Shown here: piece after piece, positions 8,339 to 17,721 of the stretch
How positions within the stretch are numbered: the first letter of the stretch is position 1
Layout: every line of letters begins with the position of its first letter
From: Flavobacteriales bacterium
GTDB taxonomy: Bacteria; Bacteroidota; Bacteroidia; Flavobacteriales_D; Parvicellaceae
Reading direction: 5' to 3'
DNA: 64,000 nucleotides
Assembly (NCBI GenBank): GCA_020631555.1
Contig: JAHDGY010000004.1
Coordinates: 1-64,000, forward strand
Notes under the pieces: generated by a model
What the model was told of the DNA's origin: nothing
The model's input: the letters and a program-made list of their open reading frames with translations, nothing else
Database searches by the model: none
Position numbers and translations under genes: made by a program

Positions 8339-9886
8339 ATGGGAACGAAAATTTTATGGGCTGATGATGAAATAGAATTGCTTAAGCCGCATATCATGTT
8401 CTTGGAGAACAAGGGGTATGAGATGACAACGGTCAATGATGGTAGCGAGGCAATTGAGGAAATTCAGTCTAAAGATTTTGATATCGTTTTTTTGGATGAA
8501 AACATGCCCGGTTTAACTGGGTTGGAAACATTGGACCGCATCAAGGAGGCAAAACCAATGGTGCCAGTTGTGATGATCACTAAGAGCGAGGAGGAATCAA
8601 TAATGGAAGAAGCAATTGGAGGAAAAATTGCCGATTACTTAATAAAACCAGTAAATCCGAATCAAATATTATTGTCGATCAAAAAGAATTTAGATACGGA
8701 CAGATTGGTAAATGAGAAAACCAACTCATCGTATCAACGAGAATTTCGAGAATTGGGCATGCGCATTCAAGATCGGTTGGACTCTGGCGAATGGGTTGAA
8801 CTCTACGAAAAACTCGTTTTCTGGGAACTTGAATTGGAGAATTCCGAAGACCCTGGAATGCAAGAGATAATCCAAATGCAAAAACGCGAAGCCAATGGAC
8901 TATTCTCTAAGTTTTTTGAGACCAACTACTTATCCTGGATTAACGGTACCGCAGACGATGTCCCTCAAATGTCACATACCTTAATCAAGAACAAAGTAAT
9001 TCCAGAATTATCAAATCAACCTACTTATCTCATGTTGATTGATAACCTTCGTCTAGACCAATGGAAGGTTATTCAACCGATTCTCCAAAAAATGTTTCGA
9101 CCGGATAAAGACGAGGTTTACTACAGCATCCTTCCTACTACCACTCAATATGCGAGAAATGCTTTTTTTGCCGGTCTAATGCCTTCCGAAATTCAAAAAA
9201 AATTCCCGGATAAATGGTTAAACGATGGAGATGGAGGAGGTAAAAACCAATCTGAAAAAGATTTTCTTGGATGGAATTTAAAACGTCTCGGGCAAGATAT
9301 AAAGTTTTCCTACAACAAAATTACCAACCATGCTGCTGGCAAAAAGCTAGTTGATAATTTTGGGAATCTTCAAAATAACGACCTCAATGTCATTGTCTAC
9401 AATTTTGTAGATATGTTGTCTCATGCCCGGACAGAAATGGAAGTTATTCGAGAACTTGCAGATGATGAAGCTGCATATCGATCTCTAACAATAAGCTGGT
9501 TTGAGCACTCCTCGTTATTTGAAATGTTCCGAAAAATTGCTGACCTAAAAGCCAAAGTGATTATTACAACAGACCATGGCTCAGTGCGTGTTAGCGACCC
9601 GAAAAAAGTAGTGGGCCACAAGAACACAACAACCAACTTACGTTATAAACAGGGTAAAAACATCGACTTCAATAAGAAAGACGTGTTTTTCGTACGAGAT
9701 CCTCAAGATGCATTCCTACCTAAGCAAAATGTTACAGGAGAGTATATTTTTGCTAAGGATAATGGTTATTTTGTTTATCCAAATAATTACAACCATTACG
9801 TGAAATACTATAACGACACATTTCAACATGGTGGAATTTCGTTAGAAGAAGTTTTAATTCCATTTGCTGTACTGAATGGAAAGTAA
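8339..9886 (+). CDS. porX: PorX, T9SS response regulator with PglZ domain
   Basis: Two-component regulator linked to type IX secretion. Residues 1-120 form a CheY-like receiver with the acidic pair Asp9-Asp10, phosphoacceptor Asp53 in FLDENMPG, Thr81 and Lys103. Residues 200-515 form a PglZ / alkaline-phosphatase-superfamily domain, with metal-ligand-like motifs DNLRLDQW, NFVDMLSH and TTDHGS. In Porphyromonas, PorX works with the sensor PorY (not in this window). The 515-residue length is typical. The order porX-tsaE-ald, with an HD gene divergent upstream, is conserved in Bacteroidota and supports the assignment. Its stop overlaps the tsaE start by 11 bases. Confidence 0.93.
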   Translation: MGTKILWADDEIELLKPHIMFLENKGYEMTTVNDGSEAIEEIQSKDFDIVFLDENMPGLTGLETLDRIKEAKPMVPVVMITKSEEESIMEEAIGGKIADYLIKPVNPNQILLSIKKNLDTDRLVNEKTNSSYQREFRELGMRIQDRLDSGEWVELYEKLVFWELELENSEDPGMQEIIQMQKREANGLFSKFFETNYLSWINGTADDVPQMSHTLIKNKVIPELSNQPTYLMLIDNLRLDQWKVIQPILQKMFRPDKDEVYYSILPTTTQYARNAFFAGLMPSEIQKKFPDKWLNDGDGGGKNQSEKDFLGWNLKRLGQDIKFSYNKITNHAAGKKLVDNFGNLQNNDLNVIVYNFVDMLSHARTEMEVIRELADDEAAYRSLTISWFEHSSLFEMFRKIADLKAKVIITTDHGSVRVSDPKKVVGHKNTTTNLRYKQGKNIDFNKKDVFFVRDPQDAFLPKQNVTGEYIFAKDNGYFVYPNNYNHYVKYYNDTFQHGGISLEEVLIPFAVLNGK

Positions 9887-10301
9887 TTTCTCAGCTGAAG
9901 TCAACTCGATAACAGAGCTACCACTGGTGGCTGAAAACATATTGAAGGTTTCCAACAGAAATCTTTACAAAGTAAATGGACTGATGGGTGCTGGCAAAAC
10001 AACTTTAATCAAGGAATTTTGTCGCCAACTTGAATGTGTGGACGAAATCTCAAGCCCAACATACTCGATAGTAAACGAGTATTTAACCGTATCCGGAAAG
10101 AAAATTTATCACTTCGACTTTTATCGGATTGAAACCCCAAATGAAGCGTTAGACGCCGGTTTCGAAGAAATAATCGATAGCGGTGAACTTTGTTTTATGG
10201 AATGGTCAGAAAAAATTGAATCCTTGTTAACTAAAAATTGTGTGGAGGTGGATATTTCGCTAAAAGGAAAAACACGACTTATTACTGTCACTAATGATTA
10301 A
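9876..10301 (+). CDS. tsaE: tRNA threonylcarbamoyladenosine biosynthesis ATPase TsaE
   Basis: ATPase subunit of the TsaB-TsaD-TsaE complex that makes t6A37 in ANN-decoding tRNAs. The P-loop GLMGAGKTT spans residues 35-43, followed by the family signatures SSPTYSIVNEY, HFDFYR and MEWSEK (Trp110). The 141-residue length is normal. It overlaps porX by 11 bases upstream and the alanine dehydrogenase gene by 8 bases downstream, indicating translational coupling across the three-gene unit. No tsaB or tsaD occurs in this window. Confidence 0.95.
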   Translation: MESNFSAEVNSITELPLVAENILKVSNRNLYKVNGLMGAGKTTLIKEFCRQLECVDEISSPTYSIVNEYLTVSGKKIYHFDFYRIETPNEALDAGFEEIIDSGELCFMEWSEKIESLLTKNCVEVDISLKGKTRLITVTND

Positions 10302-11517
10302 CCTTCAAGGAGAAGCACTTAGGTCATTGGCCTCAGGCGCTGCATTTGTACCGAAAGAAGAAATGCTCGAGATTGGGCGCAAGCATGAACGTTTATATAT
10401 CGGCATGCCGAAAGAGTCCGCCTTTCAAGAACGCAGAGTAGCTTTAGTACCTGAGGCAGTTGGATTACTGGTAGCCAACGGACACCGCGTTGTTGTTGAA
10501 TCTGGAGCTGGGGATCACGCCAACTTTAGCGACAACGACTATAGCGAAGTCGGTGGAGAAATTGCTTATGACACCAAAGAAGTTTATCAAGCAAGTTTGA
10601 TTTTTAAAATCTCTCCACCATCTAACGAAGACATTGATTTGATGAAATACAATCAAATCATTTTCTCCTCCTTGCAACTTACAGTGCAACCAAAATCAAC
10701 GCTTCAAAAGTTAATGGAAAAACGCATTACCGCGGTTGCATGGGACTACATTAAAAATGAAATAGGTGTCTTTCCAACGATTCGTTCAATGGGAGAAATT
10801 GCTGGAAACACTTCCATTTTAGTAGCCGCAGAGGTATTAAGTAACGCCAACAACGGTAAAGGATTGATGCTAGGTGGAGTTGCTGGAGTACCACCTACCG
10901 AAGTTGTAATCATTGGAGCAGGAACAGTTGGAGAATACGCGGCTCGAGCTGCACTGGGTTTAGGCGCTTCCGTCAAAATATTTGATAGTTCAATTTACAA
11001 GTTGAGGAGGATTCAACATTCCCTAAAGATGCCTGTGTTCACCTCCATCATTCAGCCTAGAATTCTGAGAAAGGCTTTGATGCGCTCTGATGTTGCCATT
11101 GGAGCTCTGCGCGCAAGTTTTGGCAGAACCCCATGTGTTGTATCTGAAAACATGGTTGAGAATATGAAATCACATTCAGTTATTATTGACATCAGTATAG
11201 ATCAAGGTGGTTGTTTTGAAACTTCTCAAATCACAACCCATGATTCGCCTACATTTACCAAACATGATGTCGTACATTATTGTGTTCCGAATATCGCCTC
11301 TAGAGTTTCAAGAACTGCTTCATTTGCACTAAGCAACATATTTTCGCCACTATTATTAGATATGGGTACCAAAGGCGGATGTGAGGGACTGATTAAAGAC
11401 AATGAAGGCTTCCGTCATGGTGTATATGTTTACAAAGGCAAACTTACCTCCTCCTACTTAGGAGAAACCTTCAATATTCCTTACAAAGACATCAATCTGC
11501 TTCTTGCCGCATTCTAA
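10294..11517 (+). CDS. ald: alanine dehydrogenase family protein
   Basis: Member of the AlaDH/PNT family, which reversibly converts L-alanine to pyruvate plus ammonia with NAD. The dinucleotide-binding loop GAGTVG lies at residues 208-213, and the substrate-side residues Arg48 (QERRVAL), Lys105 and the Asp of SIDQGGCFE are present. The catalytic His of characterised enzymes (His96 in Mycobacterium, in the motif LHLA) aligns here with Gln128 in SLQLT, so activity may differ. An N-terminal extension of about 35 residues precedes the usual start; the 407-residue length is longer than the usual ~370. The start overlaps tsaE by 8 bases. The gene is tail-to-tail with the next one across 8 bases. 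Confidence 0.85.
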   Translation: MINLQGEALRSLASGAAFVPKEEMLEIGRKHERLYIGMPKESAFQERRVALVPEAVGLLVANGHRVVVESGAGDHANFSDNDYSEVGGEIAYDTKEVYQASLIFKISPPSNEDIDLMKYNQIIFSSLQLTVQPKSTLQKLMEKRITAVAWDYIKNEIGVFPTIRSMGEIAGNTSILVAAEVLSNANNGKGLMLGGVAGVPPTEVVIIGAGTVGEYAARAALGLGASVKIFDSSIYKLRRIQHSLKMPVFTSIIQPRILRKALMRSDVAIGALRASFGRTPCVVSENMVENMKSHSVIIDISIDQGGCFETSQITTHDSPTFTKHDVVHYCVPNIASRVSRTASFALSNIFSPLLLDMGTKGGCEGLIKDNEGFRHGVYVYKGKLTSSYLGETFNIPYKDINLLLAAF

Positions 11518-11525
11518 ATGCATTG

Positions 11526-13325
11526 CTACTTTAAGATTTGTACATGACCTGAAAACGAGTACTTCGACTCACTCTTAACGGCATAATCCTCGTACTTCTC
11601 CCATTTGTCTGGATCGCTCTGAAATTCACTCAATTTCAGATAATCGTATGTTTCCGATGAAGTTGTAATTACATACGTGTAAATACCAGCAGGGCAAGGA
11701 TTTCCTGAATCCATAAAGGTTCCATTCCAAGAATTATCATACTTATCCGTTTTGTACACAACTTTTCCCCATCGGTTGTACACAACAAGCTCAACATTCT
11801 CCAAATCCGCCAGGTTTCCAATTTTAAATAAGTCGTTCACCCCATCACCATTAGGAGTAAAGACGTTAACCGGTTTCAGAGGACATTCCACTGTTATTTT
11901 CACCCCCTTAGCAAACGTAGTTGAACGACCACATTCATCAAACACAGTAACCTGATAATCTGTAGTAACCAATGGCGAAACCAGATTTATAGCCGCATTT
12001 CCACCGTCATTGCTCCACGAATAACTGAGGTTTCCAAAGCCACCTTCAGCAGACGCCATAATTTTACCCTGCTCACCGTAATCATAACAGATTATCGTAT
12101 CTTCACTAACCTTTGTAACCTCCAAAGGAGCAACATCCTTAATTTGCAGAATTGCTGATTTACAGGCCTTATCCCACTTAACAATTACATTCTCTATTGG
12201 CTCAGTATTTTGATCTCGAATCGGGTCAATTAACACGGTATCCACAGACTGACCTGCTTGAAAGGTTAAATCCGCCGTTATGGTTTCGAAATCTGTACCA
12301 TTTTCAGCGTCACCAGAAATAGTGAATTGAATTGTTTCTGCTTGAGTGGAGTCTTGACGAATAAATTCAAATCCGCCAGGGTTACATCCTTCATGAAGTA
12401 CTGTGTCCCCTCCCAAAACATCGGTAAAACTCTTTACGAAATCTTTTGCCGCAGAAAAGCTACCACCAGAGATAAAAACACCCGAATCAAAGGTGTTATC
12501 GTCTACATCTCCTACCGCAATTTTTATATGGTAGGTTTCACCGCATTCAATTTTTGCAAAGGCAGTTAACGCAATCGTACGTCCGTCGTATTCATAATCT
12601 GTGCCTTCGTTCTTTTTGTAAAACTTCTTGTAAGATCTCCAATGAGGATCCAGCTTTTCGCAGTTCTCTTTCTCTCCATTCAAACCAACTTGGCCAGAAT
12701 TTAAAGTGTTGATGGAAACCGGAGTATTAGTATATTTTGTAGGGTCATTCGTATCTGGAATCAAAGCAATGTTTTGCGACTCGTATTCTCCACCATCTGG
12801 GTTTGGACCGGTTAGAAAAAAACCGAAAGCATCGTTCTGTATACCGCAAACATATTCATCGTACTCCTCAGAAGCAAAAACATAATCAAACGTCAGCGTA
12901 TCTCCAAAAGGCACAAAGTCAAATTCAATAATACACTGATCATATAATGACCCCGAACCAATAATCAATTTTAAATCCTCATCCTGATAACCCGAATCGA
13001 TAACCCCGGGTCCTCCCATAAATTCCCCATTACCAGCGTTATTTTGTGCCGCCATTTTCACATTTCCCGTACCGAGAATTATACCACTCTTCAATCCCTC
13101 GAAATCGAATCCACTCAATTTAAACGAACCGAATTGCTCATTTGGGCTTTCTGCAGCATCAACCGAACCGTTAAATGTGAAATTGGAAGCCTTGATACCT
13201 TCTCCCAACAAAATTTCTTTAATACACTGCTCAAGGGTTAAAGAGTCGTTCGCTATATGCACTTGACCATTGGATACGGACGAAATGCAAAATAAGAATA
13301 GCGTAAAACAAAACGTTTTTTTCAT
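11526..13325 (-). CDS. secreted choice-of-anchor L protein with T9SS type B sorting domain (paralogue 1)
   Basis: A predicted exported surface or extracellular protein. The start at 13325 (MKKTFCFTLFLF...) gives a clean signal peptide; an upstream in-frame ATG at 13382 would bury it. Residues ~30-290 form the choice-of-anchor L domain, recognisable from DFVPFGDTL, VFASEEYDEYVC and NDAFGFFLTGPNP. Calx-beta/PKD-like beta segments follow. The C-terminus has the gliding-associated type B sorting motif (VFTPNGDGVNDLF, then YNRWGKVVY), which directs export through the T9SS. The last two strands of that domain are separated by an unusually long insertion of about 25 residues. It is a tandem paralogue of the next gene, from which it is separated by 176 bases. 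Ligand and function are unknown. Confidence 0.87.
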   Translation of the reverse strand: MKKTFCFTLFLFCISSVSNGQVHIANDSLTLEQCIKEILLGEGIKASNFTFNGSVDAAESPNEQFGSFKLSGFDFEGLKSGIILGTGNVKMAAQNNAGNGEFMGGPGVIDSGYQDEDLKLIIGSGSLYDQCIIEFDFVPFGDTLTFDYVFASEEYDEYVCGIQNDAFGFFLTGPNPDGGEYESQNIALIPDTNDPTKYTNTPVSINTLNSGQVGLNGEKENCEKLDPHWRSYKKFYKKNEGTDYEYDGRTIALTAFAKIECGETYHIKIAVGDVDDNTFDSGVFISGGSFSAAKDFVKSFTDVLGGDTVLHEGCNPGGFEFIRQDSTQAETIQFTISGDAENGTDFETITADLTFQAGQSVDTVLIDPIRDQNTEPIENVIVKWDKACKSAILQIKDVAPLEVTKVSEDTIICYDYGEQGKIMASAEGGFGNLSYSWSNDGGNAAINLVSPLVTTDYQVTVFDECGRSTTFAKGVKITVECPLKPVNVFTPNGDGVNDLFKIGNLADLENVELVVYNRWGKVVYKTDKYDNSWNGTFMDSGNPCPAGIYTYVITTSSETYDYLKLSEFQSDPDKWEKYEDYAVKSESKYSFSGHVQILK

Positions 13326-13501
13326 AAGAACTGATTCAAATTTAATGTTGGTGCCTACCAACCGAAATAAGTGGGAACTCAAAAAGACTATTTTCCTACT
13401 CCGTAAAGACGATTGGTACGATTCTTTGGTTGCATTATCGGAAGTAAATACTTACCAAGAAAAACACAAATTACTTATTACCAGTTAAATGCAAAAAAAA
13501 A

Positions 13502-15292
13502 TTATCTAATTAATTGGAAATAACCAGCAAAGGTGAATTTGTTCTTGCCTATTGGCCTTGAAATGAAACTACCATAAGTCAGATCACCATTTCCCCCAGA
13601 ATTAAAACTTTCGACTTTTTCGTAATCGTATGCTGCAGAATTTGGTTTGATCACGTAAGTATACACTCCTGCACCACATTCAGAACCAGAAGTGAACTCC
13701 CTTCCATCCCATTGATTATTATATTTTTCCGAAAAATAGACCAGCTTTCCCCAACGGTTAAATACGAAAAGTACAACTCCCTTAACTGTATCCAAATTTG
13801 GAAAGGTCAAATAATCGTTTATTCCATCGCCATTTGGAGTAAACACATTAACTGGGTGAATCGGACACTCGACTTGAACAAAAATTTTCTCTTCCGAGCT
13901 TGCTAAATTTCCACATTCATCACGCGCAACAACGGAGTATTCAGTGCTCAATTCCGGAGCCACGCTTATTTGCTTGCCAGTAGAATTATCACTCCATGAA
14001 TAGGTTATTTTTCCAAATCCACCGGCAGCAGAAACCTCTAAGTGCCCAATATCTTCGTTTTCCGGACAAATAGTTACATCCTCACTCAACCTCTCGATTT
14101 TCAACGGCTGAACATCCATGATGTTTAAAACCGCAGAAGAACAAGAGGAGCTCCAATCAACGAAAATCTGCTCAGGTCCTTCAGGTAGAGAATCAATTAA
14201 TACTTCCACCAATAATGTATCTGTCTTTTGACCCGGTTCAAAATGAAATTTTGCTTTGTCCAAATTATAGTCCGCTCCGAGCAACGCAGAACCAAAGAAA
14301 TCAATCTCTACATGCTCCTGTAAATCAAAGCTATTTCTGTAACAAACTATTCCTCCATGGTTACATCCTTCGAATACTGCATCGCTTTGATCTCCCGAAA
14401 AACTGAAGGGCTTAACAAAGTGATTTGTTGTAGAAAAACTCCCCCCCTTTATAAAAACACCAGAGTCACGAGTTGGATCTCCTCCATCGCCAACAGCTAG
14501 TTTAATTGAATAAACTTCACCACACTTAACCGGTGCAACTGCCTTCAGCCGTACGGTCCTACCATCATATTCATAAGTTCCAATAATGTTTTTAACGTAA
14601 AACTTCTTGTACGACCTCCAGTTTGGATCAATAGCATCGCAGTATTCTTTCTTACCCTTGCCACCAACAATTCCTGGATTCAACGTATTAATAGAGACTT
14701 GAGTAGAAGTGTACTTTTCATGGTCATTGGTATCCGGAATTAAAGCTAAATTCTGTGCATCGTAGTTTCCCCCTCCTGGATTTGGACCCGACAGAAAAAA
14801 ACCAAATGCATCATTAGCTTCAGAACAAACGTATTCCTCATATTCCTCAGAAGCAAACACGTATTCGAAAGCTATGGTATCGCCTAATGGAATGAAATCA
14901 AATTCTACTACGCATTGATCAAACATTTTACCGCCATAAACAAATGTCAGCAAATCTTCATCAGTTGTCAACTCACCGCTCCCACCAAGTGTCAACCCAT
15001 TTGACGAATTAACTCTTTCTGCAATTTTTACATCGCCGGTACCTAATATTACACCTGATTGCATTCCTGCAAAGTCCCCTTCAGCAACCAAAAAAGATCC
15101 AAACTGTGCTTGTGGTTTTTTAGCATCTTCGGTGGAGCCGTTATAACGAATATTGAAGGCATCAATACCTTCTCCCAACATAACTGTCTGTATTCCTTCA
15201 GAGACAGTTAACAATTCGTTATCAACTGAAATTTGTGCAATTGTTACGGCGCTAGCTAGGGTATAAAAAATACCTAGCAACCAAAACTTCAT
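13502..15292 (-). CDS. secreted choice-of-anchor L protein with T9SS type B sorting domain (paralogue 2)
   Basis: Tandem paralogue of the preceding gene, co-linear over its whole length. The start at 15292 (MKFWLLGIFYTLASA) gives a signal peptide; the in-frame ATG at 15313 does not. The choice-of-anchor L domain is marked by DFIPLGDTIAFEYVFASEEYE and AFGFFLSGPNP. Beta-sandwich segments and a type B sorting domain (VFTPNGDGINDYL, FNRWGKLVYF) follow. The sorting domain again has a long insertion, here about 35 residues and glycine/serine-rich, before the last strand FAGYFQLIR. A C7 run on the plus strand lies at 14451-14457 within the gene. The pair is probably T9SS cargo and may assemble together at the surface; that is inference. 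Confidence 0.86.
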   Translation of the reverse strand: MKFWLLGIFYTLASAVTIAQISVDNELLTVSEGIQTVMLGEGIDAFNIRYNGSTEDAKKPQAQFGSFLVAEGDFAGMQSGVILGTGDVKIAERVNSSNGLTLGGSGELTTDEDLLTFVYGGKMFDQCVVEFDFIPLGDTIAFEYVFASEEYEEYVCSEANDAFGFFLSGPNPGGGNYDAQNLALIPDTNDHEKYTSTQVSINTLNPGIVGGKGKKEYCDAIDPNWRSYKKFYVKNIIGTYEYDGRTVRLKAVAPVKCGEVYSIKLAVGDGGDPTRDSGVFIKGGSFSTTNHFVKPFSFSGDQSDAVFEGCNHGGIVCYRNSFDLQEHVEIDFFGSALLGADYNLDKAKFHFEPGQKTDTLLVEVLIDSLPEGPEQIFVDWSSSCSSAVLNIMDVQPLKIERLSEDVTICPENEDIGHLEVSAAGGFGKITYSWSDNSTGKQISVAPELSTEYSVVARDECGNLASSEEKIFVQVECPIHPVNVFTPNGDGINDYLTFPNLDTVKGVVLFVFNRWGKLVYFSEKYNNQWDGREFTSGSECGAGVYTYVIKPNSAAYDYEKVESFNSGGNGDLTYGSFISRPIGKNKFTFAGYFQLIR

Positions 15293-15562
15293 GTTAGTGG
15301 ATAGTGAGCCCATGTAGCTGGAATACGATTTTTACATGGCCTAGTAAATCCATTTCCTCCAAATGGATAAAATTCAAATATGACCGTATGCAGTAAACCA
15401 TTAATCGATTGAACGAAAACAATCCTACAATAATCAGTTGTCTGAATTTATTCAACCATAAGTAATGAGTTGCATATTGATTCGTTGCTAACGAGTGTTC
15501 CTTATTCGGAGTCCTCCTCCCGAGGGGAACTATTACTTGTATATTTACCCGAAAACAAAGGG

Positions 15563-16960
15563 ATGAAAGATAAAATATCGAACTACATTGATACACACAA
15601 GGATAGATTTCTTGAAGAATTATTTGAGCTTTTGCGAGTACCTTCGGTAAGTGCTGATCCGAAATTCAACAACGATGTTAGACAAGGTGCAGAATCGGTA
15701 AAAGATAGTTTGATAAAAGCAGGCGTAGACAAAGCCGAATTATTTGAAACCGCTGGGCACCCAGTGGTGTATGGAGAAAAATTTATTTCGGAAGACTTGC
15801 CAACAATTCTGGTATACGGACATTACGACGTTCAACCAGCGGATCCAATTGAATTATGGGATACACCGCCATTTGAGCCTACTATTAAAAAGACTTCCAT
15901 TCATCCTGATGGAGCCATTTTTGCTCGTGGAGCGTGTGACGATAAAGGGCAGATGTATATGCATGTAAAGGCGTTTGAAGCAATGATTTCAACTGACACC
16001 TTACCATGTAACGTGAAATTTATGATTGAAGGTGAAGAGGAAGTTGGATCAGAACATTTGGCGGACTTTATTTCTGAATATAAAGAAATGATTGCTGCCG
16101 ACGTAATTTTGATTTCAGACACTGCAATGATAGCAAACGATACTCCATCAGTAACTACAGGACTTAGAGGTTTATGTTATTTGGAAGTTGAATTGATTGG
16201 ACCAAACATAGATTTGCATTCGGGAGTCTACGGTGGTGCTGTAGGAAACCCAATTAATGTTTTGAGCAAATTAATTGCCGACTTACAAGATGAAAACGGT
16301 GTGATCAAAATTCCTGGATTCTATGATGATGTGCAAATAGTGTCGGAAGAAGAACGTGAACAAATGGCAAAAGCACCTTTCGATTTAGAAGAGTTTAAAA
16401 GTGGCTTAGAGATTAATGATGTTCAAGGTGAGCAAGGTTATTCAACCTCTGAACGGACTACCATCCGGCCTTCCTGTGACGTTAATGGTATTTGGGGCGG
16501 GTACATTGGAGACGGAGCAAAAACCGTTTTGCCATCGAAAGCCAATGCCAAAATTTCTTTTCGTCTCGTTCCTAATCAAAACCCTGACAAAATTCAAAAA
16601 CTGGTAGCTGACCACCTTCAGAACATTGCCCCAAAGAGTGTGAAAATTAAAGTCACTCCACATCATGGTGGAATGCCGGTAGTTACACCTCCAAATAGTA
16701 TCGGGTATAAAGCAGCACATTTAGCTATGCAAGACACGTTCGGTAAAGCACCAATTCCTAAACGAGGGGGAGGCAGTATCCCAATAGTCGCACTATTTGA
16801 ACAAGTGCTTGGTCTTAAGTCAATTCTACTCGGATTTGGACTAAATAGCGACGCATTGCATTCTCCGAACGAGCACTATGGACTTTTTAACTTCTATAAA
16901 GGAATCGAAACAATTCCAAGATTTTACCATCATTACACTAAATTATTTGCTAAAAACTAA
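15563..16960 (+). CDS. M20 family dipeptidase
   Basis: Cytoplasmic zinc dipeptidase or carboxypeptidase of the M20/M28/M40 group. Metal and catalytic motifs are visible: VYGHYDVQP (His and Asp), ARGACDDKGQ (bridging Asp and neighbouring general base region), MIEGEEEVGSEH (Glu-Glu) and ISDTAM (Asp). A dimerisation domain with DLHSGVYGG follows, and a C-terminal SIPIVALFEQ...HSPNE segment supplies the last metal His. I chose the ATG at 15563 (MKDKISNY), giving 465 residues, the usual length; the longer frame from a TTG at 15470 adds a non-conserved 31-residue tail. It is the first gene of a short plus-strand pair. Confidence 0.92.
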   Translation: MKDKISNYIDTHKDRFLEELFELLRVPSVSADPKFNNDVRQGAESVKDSLIKAGVDKAELFETAGHPVVYGEKFISEDLPTILVYGHYDVQPADPIELWDTPPFEPTIKKTSIHPDGAIFARGACDDKGQMYMHVKAFEAMISTDTLPCNVKFMIEGEEEVGSEHLADFISEYKEMIAADVILISDTAMIANDTPSVTTGLRGLCYLEVELIGPNIDLHSGVYGGAVGNPINVLSKLIADLQDENGVIKIPGFYDDVQIVSEEEREQMAKAPFDLEEFKSGLEINDVQGEQGYSTSERTTIRPSCDVNGIWGGYIGDGAKTVLPSKANAKISFRLVPNQNPDKIQKLVADHLQNIAPKSVKIKVTPHHGGMPVVTPPNSIGYKAAHLAMQDTFGKAPIPKRGGGSIPIVALFEQVLGLKSILLGFGLNSDALHSPNEHYGLFNFYKGIETIPRFYHHYTKLFAKN

Positions 16961-16970
16961 ATGTTTCAGA

Positions 16971-17441
16971 ATGATTAGAACTTATTGCTTTGGGATAATA
17001 TGTTTCCTGCTACTATTGTGTTCAGGATGCACAGTATATGAAGATGTCCAAATTTTAGGAATTTCGGATTACAAGATTGCTAGCTTGAAAGATGACAAAA
17101 TCCAACTTAACGTCGCATTGGATGTAAAAAATCCAAATCCGTATAAAATCAAAATCAAGAAGACTTCACTGGATCTATTTGTTAACGGCAGTCAAGTTGG
17201 TGAGGCTGACATGTTGAACCAAATCATCCTCAAGAAAAAATCATCCGATAGCCATCAAATTGCTTTAATCACAGACAAATCAGTATTATCAAAGGCACTT
17301 ATATCGTCAATTGGTGCACTTATGGGCAAAAAAATAGACGTTGGCATAAAAGGCAAAGTAAAGGCAAAGGCGCTCGGGATTGGCAAAAAATTTGACGTGG
17401 ATTTTTCAAAAAAAGTTGGCTTAGCTGATCTAAATCTGTAA
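16971..17441 (+). CDS. LEA type 2 family lipoprotein
   Basis: A small predicted lipoprotein. The start at 16971 (MIRTYCFG) gives a hydrophobic signal ending in the lipobox LCSGC with Cys20, so the mature protein is probably membrane-anchored in the periplasm or outer membrane. Residues 30-150 show the Water-stress/LEA14 pattern: a single immunoglobulin-like beta fold with DVKNPNPYKIKIKKTSLDLFVN. The family is abundant in Bacteroidota, without an established role. It begins 10 bases after the dipeptidase stop and ends at a strong terminator, so the two genes probably form one transcript. The longer frame from 16878 would overlap the dipeptidase and is unlikely. Confidence 0.8.
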   Translation: MIRTYCFGIICFLLLLCSGCTVYEDVQILGISDYKIASLKDDKIQLNVALDVKNPNPYKIKIKKTSLDLFVNGSQVGEADMLNQIILKKKSSDSHQIALITDKSVLSKALISSIGALMGKKIDVGIKGKVKAKALGIGKKFDVDFSKKVGLADLNL

Positions 17442-17453
17442 TAAAAATCTAAT

Positions 17454-17497
17454 GTAAAAGCTTGATTAAACTCAATTATTCAGGCTTTTACTTTTTT
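17454..17497 (+). terminator. rho-independent terminator, probably bidirectional
   Basis: GTAAAAGC at 17454-17461 pairs with GCTTTTAC at 17484-17491. With a G-U wobble the stem continues through TGA/TCA to about 12 pairs. A run of six T follows on the plus strand, which fits termination after the LEA lipoprotein. On the minus strand the stem is followed by T-rich sequence, so it may also end the cytochrome oxidase transcript. It overlaps the last codons of the 79-residue gene. Confidence 0.65.
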
Positions 17498-17719
17498 GTT
17501 TCTGAACTCTTTGTATAACTGAATAATTTGCTTCCGAAATGCAATGAACAGCAATATGTACGGTACGGTCATCAGTAAAACTATACCAGCATTCAATCCC
17601 AACGCCGCTGAACCTGCATCCTTAGCTTTTTCCTTACACATTGCGCACTGCGCAGATACTTGATTCATCTGCAGCCAAAGTACCCATAACATCAAAACTA
17701 ACACTTTGAATTTCTTCAT
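17480..17719 (-). CDS. small membrane protein of the cytochrome oxidase cluster
   Basis: A 79-residue protein with a signal peptide or first membrane helix (residues 1-23), a short CAMCKEKAKDAG segment carrying a CxxC pair, a second membrane helix (about 40-62) and a basic tail. The CAMC motif after the signal sequence could bind a metal or redox-cycle in the periplasm. Small proteins of this kind recur at the end of cox/SCO/DUF420 clusters in Bacteroidota, but I know of no assigned function. It starts 2 bases after the DUF420 gene ends. Its 3' end lies inside a terminator stem. Confidence 0.75.
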   Translation of the reverse strand: MKKFKVLVLMLWVLWLQMNQVSAQCAMCKEKAKDAGSAALGLNAGIVLLMTVPYILLFIAFRKQIIQLYKEFRNKKVKA

Positions 17720-17721
17720 AA

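Noticed and set aside
13337-13344. TAAATTTG on the minus strand as the promoter -7 element of the first choice-of-anchor L gene
   Set aside because: It lies only 12 bases before the start codon and has no -33 TTTG at the usual spacing.
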